NCBI GenBank assembly: GCA_009829735.1
Contig: CM020618.1
Coordinates: forward strand, 20,879,346 to 20,943,345
Source: Pyropia yezoensis
Taxonomy: Eukaryota > Rhodophyta > Bangiophyceae > Bangiales > Bangiaceae
Direction: 5' to 3'
DNA: 64,000 bases
Shown here: positions 1 to 9,782 of the stretch, in pieces
Numbering within the stretch: position 1 is the first letter of the stretch
Layout of the letters: every line of letters starts with the position of its first letter
Translations under genes and position numbers: made by a program
Notes under the pieces: generated by a model
Told to the model about the DNA's origin: nothing
Databases searched by the model: none
The model's input: the letters and a program-made list of their open reading frames with translations, nothing else

Positions 1-695
1 GCTCTCATTGGTCGACGGACGTGAAAAGATGCTCCACGACGACAGATACAATCAAGTTTTTTCTGCTGTATCTCTGTAAGAAGTGCCCCAGATGGCTGCC
101 CTGATATATAAACGAGAGTTGTGAAAAAACTGGTGTACCCCCCCTAACGAGGGTGCATTTCTTCCTCAGCAACCAGGCATCGCCCGCAGAAACGGACAAG
201 ACGGTCGGACTCCTAAGGTGCTGCCGACTCCGCTAATATGTTTTTCGAGAAAAACGCAGCCTGGGAACCTTCTCTCGTATGCGAGTTGTTAAAAACTGGT
301 GTCAGACGGATACGGCGCCTTTTCTTCACGTCCTGCCAACGCTGCTCAGCAGGGCATTCAAGCGCGCCCGAGCACCCAATGCCTGCGGCCCGCGGTCCTC
401 CATCCTTCGTGGGTCTCCCGGTCGGTCTACCACACCTTCTTTCCGGGCGGCGCGCACGCACCAGTGGCCACTGTATCTACCTCTGCCCCTCCCGCCCCCC
501 CCCCCCCCCCCCCCCCCCCCCGTCACATTCGCCCGCCTCTTCGAGTCCTCCGGAGGGCCCCCCTTCCGCCCCGCCTCCCACTGTGCCTGTCAGCCCTCCG
601 TCCCAGAAACGCTGCAAGGGCAAGGGGCGTGACCCGCGCCTGACGGTAGGCGCGGATGTCCACACCGCGGCCCTCAACGTGTCCAACTTGAGCGA
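1..695. other. Left flank, no gene recognised
   Basis: No convincing gene is visible. The stretch holds an uninterrupted run of 27 C at 495-521. The open frames across it are proline- and arginine-rich, as expected from translating C-rich DNA. Its right part may be the 5' part of the piggyBac-type element that follows, but I see no terminal repeat or TTAA duplication that would set the boundary. Confidence 0.5.
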
Positions 696-2420
696 GTGCG
701 CCCGGTTTCTTATGGCTTCCTCGCCAAGACCACGTGCGTGTCCGGCAAGGTGCTCGAGGTCATCCGGGGGAAGCAAAAGGGCGGCTGCAGCAAGACCGAC
801 CTGCGGGTGACGTGCACGTGGCTGGAGCGGGAGGTTGAGAAGGTGTTAGCTCTGCGGAGCGTTAAGGCTGACACTGCCCCACCCGACGCCGGGGGGGGTT
901 CACCTGTCACGGAAGGCTCGCAGAAACAGGCGCCTGCTCGGACGCCCGCCCACCCTGGTGACAACGCAACTCCTTCCCAGCCCCTCCAGCTGCCGTCCGC
1001 GGATTTGGGAGCAGCTGCACCACGGGGGACTGTGACTGGAGCGGGCGGGGCGGCCGATGTGGATGGTGCTGTGGAGCCGCCCCCCCCCCCCTTTCAAGGC
1101 GTGCTTGGCAGCGGAGATGCTCCGTCCGCGACGCTTTCCGGCAGCCAGCCAGCGACAACGGATGCCCATGGGATCACGTGGACAGCGCGGGCTGTGACGG
1201 AGCCCGTTGGTTTTCATGCGCCACGTCAAGCCTGGTCGGTCCGCACCCTCACGGGTGAGATCATTTATGAGGACGGCAACACCATGGGGCCAGGTCTTGA
1301 GCGCCGCCCGTACGACTACTTTGTGGCCATTTTTCCATCGGACCAGTTGGCACGCATGGTGCGGCTCACCTCCGCCAAGCTCCTGGCACGCAACATGCCA
1401 CCCACGGCGGCAGGCGAGCTGCTCAAGTTCATGGGGGTCACCATCTTGGCCACTCGGTATGAGTTTGGCTCGCGGGCGCAGCTCTGAGCAACGAAGCCCC
1501 GCAATAAGTACCTGGTCGCGCCCGGTTTTGGGGCGCTCATTGGCCTTCCGCTCACCCGGTACGACGCGTTGTGGTCATGCGTGACCTACAGTGCCCTGAC
1601 TGGCAATATTGGCGACACCTCGGAGAAAGCGAGGTGGGAGCTGGTCGACGACTTCGTGGTCTCAATCAACGCTCACCGGGTAGGCCGCGTCATGCCAAGT
1701 GAATTACTGTGCGTCGACGAGTCAATGTCGAAGTGGTACGGCCAGGGCGGTCATTGGATCGACCGGAGATTGCCCCATTATGTTGCAATTGACCGAAAGC
1801 CCGTCAATGGATGCGAGATCCAGAATGCGGCCGGCGCGAGGAGCGGAATTATGCTGGAGCTCAGCATTGTGACGTCGGCCGAGTTCCAGCGAGAAACGGA
1901 GGCGGACGAGTCAGGCGACCTGCCGCACGGCACGGTAGTCCTGAAGCGACTGGTGGAACAATGCGCGGGCACGGCGCGCATAGTATGCGCGGACTCGTAC
2001 TTTGGCAGCGTCGCGTCTGCCAGGGAGCTGCTCGCCATGGGCTTGCGGCCCATTGCCACGGTGAAGACGGCCACGCGTGAGTTCCCCATGCAGGCGCTGT
2101 CGGCGATGCCCCTGCAGGAACCGGGAGAGCACGCGTCTTTCATTCAAGTGAACGCAGATGGAAAGACGGACATGATGGCGGTCCTTTGGGTGGACCGCGA
2201 CCGGCGGTATATGATAGCGACTGCATCGACTACTATTCCCGGAGAGGCATACGAGCGCGTACGTTGGCTAGAGATCTAAGGCCGAGCGGAGCGAGTGCCC
2301 CTTACCGCAACTTAGCCTAAGTGGCGGGGGCTTACCTCACGGACTGTGCTGCCATCGACCGGCACAACCGGTGCAGGAAAGATGACCTGCTATGGTCAAC
2401 GGCCTGCAGTGGCCATCCTA
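696..2420 (+). pseudogene. piggyBac-type (PGBD, DDE_Tnp_1_7) transposase, broken copy
   Basis: Resembles the cut-and-paste transposase of piggyBac DNA transposons, whose three aspartates catalyse excision and integration at TTAA. All three regions are visible: CVDESMSKW with the first Asp codon at 1716-1718, CADSYFGS with the second at 1992-1994, and AAIDRHNRCRKDDL with the third at 2357-2359. The conserved lead-in TKPRNKYL lies just before the catalytic core. The copy is broken. An in-frame TGA at 1485-1487 sits where relatives usually have Trp before the TKPRNKYL block, and the reading frame changes between about 2275 and 2320, so the third Asp is in another frame. The N-terminal half carries a low-complexity linker. 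Family assignment is firm; whether any full copy exists elsewhere cannot be seen. Confidence 0.82.
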
Positions 2421-4110
2421 TCGAGCAGTTCGGGTATGAACGGGTGCTTGGGGACTGGCCATCCCGTCCTCTGTGCGAGTCCAGTCCTTGGCTTCCTATT
2501 TATTATCAGAGGGGGCCACGCCATGTCGGGTTGGAGAGGCGCGGGCTCCTGCGGTGCACACCCGCTGCACCACCCCCAACCATCACGGTGCTGTGAGGAT
2601 GGGGGGAGCCCTGCCGGTAGGCTTGGCCGCAGCCGCCGCCTACGGCGCCTCGAGACCTACAAACACACCCACACAGCCCGATGGGGGAGAACACGCTGTT
2701 TTGTCTGCAGGGCCGCTGACAGGGTCGGGCAGCTGGGGAGACGGGCCGGGCGGGCGGTGAGGCTTAGAGCACCTCTAACGGTCCCCTAAGCTCCGCCCCC
2801 ATTCGCCATTTTTTATAGCGAATATGGCAGAGCATCTCTATCGGTTGACCGCAAAGCCTTTCGTGCGAAAGAACATTTGAGCTCCAAGCCCTCGCTAAAT
2901 TCCTTACCAGGCGGCGTGCACGACTGTCTGTGCCTTCCAGCAACCGGCGCCGCCACATCTGGCTCGTTACGCGACCGCCGGCCCCCCCCCGCACACCTCG
3001 CCCTTCCGCGTGGTGATTGCCAGCGGCACAGATCGCCCCTCTCCCCCACTCGCGATCTCCTGTACCAGCCCCCCACGCCTGTAGCCGCGCCCACCCCCCC
3101 CCCCTTGCTACACGGCACGCATCCCCCCCCCCCTGCCTCCCAATCCTGCTGCACGGCACACACCGCTGCCTGCTGTCCAGACTGCCATACAGCAACCACT
3201 CCTCCCCCCCCCCCTTTCCCCTCGCCGCCTGCTTCACGGCGCTTACCCATCCCGCCCCCGCCCCTCGGGCTGTGGCTGCATGATCCTCGACCCACACGAT
3301 GCTGCAAATGGTACGCGTCACCTCCCGGCCGCGCCGCCTGCACGTCCTCTTTGTTTGCCCCTCTGCCACCCGCGGCGTTGCAGCGTTAAGCGTGGACATG
3401 CTCTTTCTCCCTCCCGTGCTCGCGTAGGCGGTGAACGCGCTCCCCTTCCCTGTTGCGGCGCTGCTGAGTGTGGAATTACTATCTCTCCTCTGGCGCGCGC
3501 GCGTTGCTGTGCGACGTGCTCCGGCCCCTCGACGTGCCTTCACTCTCTTTCTTCGCTTTCTTGTCGTGCTCTGCGTGGATGGGCCACCCTGTCGGACGCG
3601 CTCGCTACGAAATGCTGTTATGCCTGGACGAGCTCCCTCCTTTCAACGTGCCCGTGGTGTCGGACGACCGCCTCCCTCTATCGGATGTGCTACTGTGAGC
3701 GTGGACGTGCTCCTCCTCCCTCTCGGGCTTGTTTTGTGCTCTCTACCCCCGACGTGGTCGTGTCGTGCGTGAGAGTTCTTCATCCCGACAGAGCTGTTAT
3801 CAACTGGGCGCTTCCACCCAGCGAAAAGTGCTGGCACTGTGGGTGTTCCACCACCGCCCCCAATCCACACCACGTAGAGAGTGTTTTTCTGCACCTCGCC
3901 CCCACTCCTCGGCTAGCGCTGCTCGTACGGCCCCCTCCCACTCCTCTTCCCTTCTTCCGGCAAAGCGTACGCACCTTGACCCAGCCCTGATCGTGTGTGG
4001 CCCTTCCCTCGCGTCTCGCCCGTGCTGTGTGCGCCGCACACCCCCCCCTTTCCGCACCGTTGTCAACAGTGCTGCTCCTGCCACTACGTACATAGTGAGC
4101 ATGGAAGACT
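2421..4110. other. C-rich low-complexity spacer
   Basis: No gene recognised. It is dominated by pyrimidine runs on the plus strand (several C9-C13 tracts between 2950 and 3210). Two related segments of about 34 bp, 3389-3422 and 3697-3731, share a GCGTGGAC.TGCTC core and a CTCCCTC stretch, which suggests an old degenerate repeat array. The first ~170 bp may still be decayed 3' piggyBac sequence. Confidence 0.4.
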
Positions 4111-4686
4111 CTATTTATGCTCTGCTGCGAGAAGGAGATGAAGAGGCAGGCGTCGTCCAGGCTTGTGTGGCCGCACACCTCCAGTGGCTTCAGTACCACC
4201 TGTTGCGGTCAAGCTAGCAGGGGTATGTTCGGTGCGCGACCCCACTGCGGCCCCAGGCACCGCAGGGCCACTGGGACCCCCCGAGGAGCTCTGACCGGAA
4301 ATGGACCAGTAACCCCGGCTGCGAGCGGAGGAGCCCCCAATGGCAGTAGAGAATTTCGGGCAGGCCTCAAGCAGCGTCTCTGCAGCTATGCTCTTAAAAA
4401 CCGGGGCGTCTCGGACCCCATCCTTGATATTAACCGGGTTGGTTTTCCGGTACAGAGTCATGATGTTCGCCATTCTGTCGGCCTCCACCTCGCCGGAGGG
4501 AGTTCTCGACCAAAACAGCTTGTCAGCCGCCAGATACTTCTGCACCACCCGTTGCAAGGTCGTCCAGCGGGTGGACATGTGTAGCACAATAGGAAACCGT
4601 CGCACGTCCACTCTCAGGGAACACTCACCAGGGGGGATCGGCACCAACGTCACCAGTAGGCCAAGGTTGCTGTCCTTGGAGCACAA
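4111..4686 (-). pseudogene. Protein-like ORF fragment, unidentified
   Basis: An open frame of 191 codons on the minus strand whose first half has balanced amino-acid use, unlike the Arg/Pro/Gly-rich chance frames nearby. It contains HMSTRWTTLQRVVQKYLAAD followed by a mixed helical segment; the C-terminal third is low complexity. The TRW-plus-helix pattern recalls transposase-derived proteins, but I cannot assign a family. It may belong to the same decayed element as the fragment at 4903-5330. Treat it as a probable remnant. Confidence 0.3.
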
Positions 4687-4902
4687 GCCACGGGACCAAG
4701 ATGGGAGCCCGAATGGGAGGGGTTTGTTGTTTTACCATGGCCGGCAGTGGCTTCGCCACCGGCCCCCTCGTTATAAACCCTCGGAGACACCACTAACTAC
4801 CCTCCACCCCAAGATGCCAGTCCCTCAGGTCATACGTAACTCGCAGATACCGTGACCAGTACGAACTCCCAAATTGAAAGTTACGGGGTAGACGTAGCTC
4901 CC

Positions 4903-5330
4903 CTACATTAGGGTCACAAAACTGTCATCCATATTGCTACATATCCCCCCCTTAGATTTGGCCCGTCCTCGGGTCGAGTTGCATTCGGCTTTCCGAATGT
5001 AAGCATGTCGCGTGACCCTTTTCCAGTCTGGTGGGGCTTTGCGCCCGCTCGCGGCAGCCACCCCTTTCCGGGGTTGATTGAGGGGGGTAGCTAGTAGGTG
5101 CCAAATGTCGACCAGTGCTGGAAACGTCGACCCCCCTGACGGCCCCAAGAAGGCCGATTCTTGAAGGATATATTTTTCTCCGCTGCTTGCATCCAACAGC
5201 ACGAGAAGCTAACATGACCTGGGCTTGAGACCATCCACCAGCAGATGGACGTAGACGTTGTCCACTTTCTGGTCCAGCATCAACACCTGGGGGTCGACGC
5301 CCTCCACGCTGTGCTTTTTTCTCTACTTCA
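4903..5330 (-). pseudogene. Second unidentified decayed protein fragment
   Basis: Reading the minus strand from about 5330, one frame gives KKHSVEGVDPQVLMLDQ and then VDNVYVHLLVDGLKPR. It passes a stop and continues as LLVLLDASSGEKYILQESAF and on to a stop near 4903. The composition is that of a real protein, not of chance translation of GC-rich DNA, so this looks like a gene with at least one nonsense change. No family recognised. Its orientation matches the fragment at 4111-4686. Confidence 0.35.
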
Positions 5331-6164
5331 AAGTGTATTTCTGACGCCATCAAATAGCATCCAGGTGGCCCAATGTGCGTGGTCGTGCTACACTCAGCAT
5401 GATTGATTCGCTCACCATGCACCGCAGACCCTGATTGATCTCAAATCCGGGTGTCTCCATTGGCTTCATGGTCTGGTCGACATTCCCGGAGCGACACTTA
5501 CAGTCCGTTGGGCTTCTCTCGCTCGTAGCTCAGAGAGAACAGAAGCACTCAAAAAAAAAAAAAAACACTTCTTACTCGCCTCGGTGTTCTCTACAAGCAC
5601 GTGTGTTGTGCTTCTCTTGTAGTCCACGGGAACCTTGGATCTCAGCGGGAGTGGTCGACATTTGACACACACTAGCTACCCCCCTTTGAGTGGCGCGTAG
5701 CGATCCGTTTTCCGGACCGTAAAATTCCCGATGCGGGTTTTGAGTCACAACCCCCCCGTTGGGGGCGGGCTGCAGGCGGATCCGCCACCAGGCATCTGGT
5801 GGTAATGGAGCCCCCCTCGTGTGAACGAGTGAGTGGGGGCGTGGCTCCCCGCTTTTCGCGGGGGCGGTTTCGCGGTGACCCCCTCTTGATTACCCCGTGT
5901 GGGGGCGTGGCCCAGGCCCAGGTGCCTCGGTGGAGCGCGCTCGTAGTTCCGTGTGGCGCTGGTCGACCGGCGCACCTGTATCGCCCCTCGTTGGGATTTT
6001 GTGGTCATGAGCGCGGGTGCCCACGCTTCCCCGGCTCGTCCCGGTTGTCACACCGTACCGGGGCGACGCCGGCTGCACGGTGTGCCCCTGCTGTCGGTGC
6101 TTTTAAGCCGTGGCCGACCCTCAGGTACCCGGGGGCGTGGACGAACTCCCGTTTTGAGGAGGAG
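5331..6164. other. Spacer with A15 tract
   Basis: No gene recognised. It contains a run of 15 A at 5551-5565, which could be a retroposon tail or simple slippage; no flanking duplication was found. From about 5740 the sequence becomes GC-rich with short inverted segments and may be the edge of the fossil element to its right. Confidence 0.35.
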
Positions 6165-7017
6165 ATGGAGGACGACGTGCCCGTCGGTCCTATCGCCGCC
6201 GAGTGCTTCCTGGCGAGCTCGTCGGAAGACGACGAGGCGGTGACCGTCCGTATGTCGGCTGGCGAACTGTCGTCGGTTTGCAGCGGCAGTGCCATCGGTC
6301 GGTGGTCAACCCGGCGGTCGACCGCGCGTGGCGGCCTCTCCCCCTACTTCTCCGGCTGCCCGGATGGGGCCTGGTGCCAGTGCCGGCCCGGCGCTTCCTC
6401 AAGACGGGGCGGCTCAAGACGGGGCGGCCGTTGAAGTGGGTGGGGGTGGCGGCGCCCCGCCCGGCGCGGCGGGTCAAGATGGTGCGGGTGCCCGCACGGC
6501 CGGTGCTCCGGCCCCGGAGGTGGTACAAGTGCCTTCCCCTTCGGATGCGGGGGCAATGACGACGGATGGTGCCGGGGGCGGTGCGCTACCCGCTGTGCCA
6601 CGGGCGTCGGCCAGTCAAGACGCCGCCCCTTCTCCAATGGCGGTTGACGCCGGGAGCTACTCCGGGCGGACGCCCGCCCTTCTTCTCCCACCTCGGCCCC
6701 GCGCCCCTGCGCCGGTGCATCTGCCGGTTGGGCTCCTGCCTGCGCCGGCGCTTCTTCCTGGTCCGGCCCGGGTTGCCCCGTTGGGTGGCGGCGCCGCCCT
6801 GCTCGTTGGCGGCGCCGCCCTGCTGGGAGGCGGCGACGCCTCTGCGGTGGGACACCCCCCGCTGTCGGTCTCCGAGCTGGTGGCTCGGGTGCGCAGCCTG
6901 ACCGTGCTTCTCCACAAGCCGACGGGAGGGGTACTCACTGCGGCGCGCGTGTCGCTTCCGCGGACTCGAGAGAGACTGGCACCCATAGAAAGCTTCACCA
7001 TCGGGAAAGGGGCGTAG
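6165..7017 (+). other. ORF remnant beside a gypsy fossil
   Basis: An ATG at 6165 opens a frame beginning MEDDVPVGPIAAECF with an acidic SSSEDDE segment. Across the rest, the best open frame (to 7017) is Ala/Pro/Gly-rich and ends SVSELVARVRSLTVLLHK and then a short tail. No known domain is seen. Its placement, on the strand opposite a Ty3/gypsy reverse-transcriptase fragment and downstream of it, mirrors the layout of element A. It may therefore be a much older relative of the opposite-strand ORF there. I see no clear sequence match to that ORF. Confidence 0.3.
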
Positions 7018-7039
7018 TGCCCGGAGAATGAGAAATAAA

Positions 7040-7262
7040 AACTCAGCTATCAGCGTACAAGGAGGTACGGCAGGAGCGACGGCAGATCCACATGCACGGG
7101 CGGAGACGGACGAGAATCGCTTCGTGCCGTCTGACTCGGGCACCAGGACTATAGCGCTGTCCCACTCGCCTGAACTAGGCTCAGTGACGCCTATGTCGTC
7201 CATGCGCGTGACCTGCTCCCGGGTGAGTTCCCGTGAGCTCGGTCCAATGCGGTAGGGGTTCA
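7040..7262 (-). mobile_element. Ty3/gypsy LTR-element fossil: reverse transcriptase fragment
   Basis: The minus strand encodes YRIGPSSRELTREQVTRMDD followed by an SSGEWDSAIVLVPESDGTKRF-like block. This is the stretch that opens Ty3/gypsy reverse transcriptases, just before the FCIDYRKLN region, and it is recognisably related to the matching part of element A pol. It is a broken fossil, much diverged from elements A and B, so clearly older. No LTRs could be paired for it. It shows that more than one gypsy lineage has visited this locus. Confidence 0.75.
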
Positions 7263-7289
7263 AGCATTGCAGCGGCATCTGTTGCGACG

Positions 7290-7610
7290 TCTGCCGATGA
7301 GCCCGTCGCCGAAACTGGTGCGCCGCTGGCCGATGTGCCGACGGCTGACGAACTCCCGGCGAATGAGCGTTCCGCCAGCGAGCCGGCGCCCGATGAGCTG
7401 CCAGCCAACGAGCAGGTGGCCGATGCGCCGGTGGCCGATGCGCCTGCGGCTGATGGGCCGCGGGCCAAGGCGCCCGCTGCCGATAAATCGGGCGCCGATG
7501 AGGCGGCTGCAGTTGCAACCACTCCCAATGCGCTACCTGCCCACGAGTCGGCGACCGACGCACCGGAGGCAGACAAACTGGAAGCGGATGAGCCGGCCGA
7601 ACCGGCCGCT
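7290..7610. repeat. Degenerate tandem repeat, GCCGATG/GCCAACGAG motif
   Basis: A run of imperfect short repeats built on gccgatgcgcc and gccaacgagc with a step of about 12-30 bp. Read on the plus strand it gives an Ala/Asp/Glu/Pro-rich frame (ADAPVADAPAADGP) and on the minus strand an Ala/Ser/Gly-rich frame. It adjoins the gypsy fossil and may be a repeat-expanded part of that element. Confidence 0.5.
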
Positions 7611-7781
7611 TACACGCCGCCCCCCCCCCGCTTGGGGCTGTCTGATGGGGCTCGTTGGGGCGCGCACGCCCACCTTGAATTGTTCTGAGAGCCTATGCTT
7701 TGTTTTGAGCCCATCGGTGCCCCCCCCCCGGCGGCACGGGCAATCGTATGCTTTGGGGCACCCTGGGTGCCCCCCCGGGGG

Positions 7782-7788
7782 TATATAA
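7782..7788 (+). promoter_or_regulatory. TATA-like box
   Basis: TATATAA lies in a GC-rich setting, followed about 75 bp downstream by a CCCTCGACCC tandem (7861-7887). It could be a core promoter, perhaps of an old LTR, since it sits beside the gypsy fossil. No gene is seen immediately downstream. Confidence 0.3.
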
Positions 7789-7888
7789 TGGGTGAGTGCG
7801 GGCGCCACCCGGGGAGACCTCGGGGGAGACAACGACAGACACAGACAACGACCTCTTTTACCCTCGACCCCCTCGACCCCCTCGAACC

Positions 7889-8975
7889 TGCCGCACGCCA
7901 TTGGCCCCCCCGCACCCTCCTGCCGCCAAGAGACTTGCGCTCACGCGTCACTGCCCTTCAAGCACTCACACACGCACTCGCGCGTCGCTGTCTCTCAAAC
8001 AGCCCACAAAACGCACATCACTAGGGCGGTGACGCGCCACTGCTCAGCAGGCGGTGGCTTGGTCTGCGATGAAAATAGGGGTCATTAAACCCACCTCTCA
8101 GTGACACAAAAATGACTCCGATACAGGCAGGACCCACCATTCGCTCATTAAAAGCTCAATAGGTCATTAGACATCTAATCAACCCCTCAATGGGCGCACG
8201 CACCTTTAGTGATGAACGCCACGCGCTCTAGCCCGGGCATGGGCATTTCACGCGGTTCACATAATTTTCTTGCATAGCTACCCTTCGGTGGACAGGAGGA
8301 CATCCCTGGGGGCAGGCTCGAATGCACTCGAGCACGCTCACAGAAGAAAGTCAGGTGGGAGTGGGGGGGAAACCACAAAGAGAGGGCGAGGGGCGGGGGA
8401 GGGGGGACGAATTGAATTTCGAATTCTGGGGAGCCCGATCACCGGCTGACACCGACGCTAAATAGATAGGGTGGGAGGGCCGTGTTTGTCAAGAGGGGTA
8501 GCGGATCAAACGGGAGGGGAGGGGATTTGGGCGGCGGCGCGAGATGATGTTGAATTGGACGGTGACGGGGGTGTCCGGGGATGGGTGCTCTCATCCGTCG
8601 GCCGCACGTTCAGCCACATGCAGGCCAGGTCAGTCACTTCCCTAGGCGCCCCCGGGTCCGACGAGAGCCGTAGGCCCACGCGGCCCGAGTGGTGTCGTGT
8701 GCTGGTGACAGGCCATATGGATGCACCGCGCGGTGAGCTCGCAGCAGGACAATGCCGTCTGTGGCGGTGGGTTGGCAGTACACGACTGCACCCCCCCCCC
8801 CCCCCCCCCCCTCCCAACCCTCCCACCAAGACGTCCAGGATGACATTTTTACCAAACGGTGCTCGTAGTGCATTGCAAACGGACGGGGCCTGCCGGAAGC
8901 ACCAAAAGGCTGGGTGCCCGCGTCCCAACACGCCGCTCCACATGCACCGTGGCGAGCAGGCAGTGCCGAGGGTGG
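7889..8975. other. Spacer up to element A
   Basis: No gene recognised. 8050-8220 is comparatively AT-rich. 8470-8975 is GC-rich, with a 21-C run at 8792-8812. The last five bases, GGTGG at 8971-8975, are the left target-site duplication of element A. Confidence 0.5.
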
Positions 8976-9444
8976 TGTGGCAAAAACCACTAGCACACAC
9001 GGCACCCAAGTTGGGGCGGTGTGCTAGGGCTGCCTCCCGTGTCGGGGGAACCGGAAGAAGTGCAAGTCGCACACACTCTGTCCCTGTTGTGGGGCAAACC
9101 CCCCACGGACAAACAAGAGGATGGTGTGTGGTCCAACAGCTTCTTGGTCGGGACGGGGACGCAGGGCCAAGCCCCGCTGTCCCTCCCCTTATCCCCCCAG
9201 GGTCCACTCAGAATCTCGCCACTCAGAATCTCCCACCCCAGCACCTGCCCACCGGGCCACACGAAAATTCAAGACGATAAATGCAGAAAACCCTCAAGTC
9301 CAAGTTGGATTTACTACTAAGCTAACTATCCCAAACTTAGGGAATATGGACCCAAATGCAGGGGGAGGAACGGATCAGGCTAGTGGCCTGCCGCCCCTTG
9401 CATGGCACGTGTTGCCCCCCTACCTGGGGGTCAATACTGCCACA
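8976..9444 (-). repeat. Element A left LTR (3' LTR in coding orientation)
   Basis: 469 bp bounded by the inverted heptamers TGTGGCA/TGCCACA. It contains a 9-bp stem (8990-8998 with 9019-9027) enclosing an AAGTT-centred palindrome at 9005-9015, and a 15-bp tandem duplication CCACTCAGAATCTCG/C (9204-9218, 9219-9233). It differs from the right LTR at one position, inside the stem. Confidence 0.96.
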
Positions 9445-9459
9445 CTCCCCTCTCCTCAG
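9445..9459 (-). promoter_or_regulatory. Element A polypurine tract
   Basis: Directly inside the left LTR the minus strand reads CTGAGGAGAGGGGAG, a purine-rich tract in the position where plus-strand DNA synthesis is primed in LTR retroelements. Element B has the same tract at 22489-22503. It fixes the coding orientation as minus. Confidence 0.85.
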
Positions 9460-9782
9460 TTCCGACCGACCCGGTCGGCCCTGTGAGGGGGTGCGTAAGC
9501 GCACGTCTCGGCGTTGTGGGCGCGACTTGCTGTCCCCCATCGAGTACGTAACACGGATGTGGAGGCGGTCACGTTGACCGCCCCTCTCCTCAAGCTTGCC
9601 CACTCGGCAGCTTGCTCTCCTCAGTTCACACTTCACCATCACCACCACCTCCCCTTCACCTTCCACTGGGCCGCCCCACGCTGGTGAGGCCACCCGTATA
9701 CCCACGATCCGAGTCACCCTCAACTCGAGGCGGGTCTCGTGCTGCGATAGCCAGAGCGTCTCTCCCCAACTTGGATAGAGCC

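Noticed and set aside
238-810. Open frame of 190 codons spanning the C27 tract
   Set aside because: Pro/Ser/Arg-rich translation of C-rich DNA with no domain; overlapping frames are equally open.
8990-9444. Overlapping ORFs in the LTR, repeated four times in the window
   Set aside because: They recur only because the LTR is repeated; several frames are open on both strands and none shows protein-like conservation.
9612-9782. Longer start for the opposite-strand ORF of element A
   Set aside because: The extension has no ATG; the first ATG, in good context, is at 9783, and the same holds in element B (22830).
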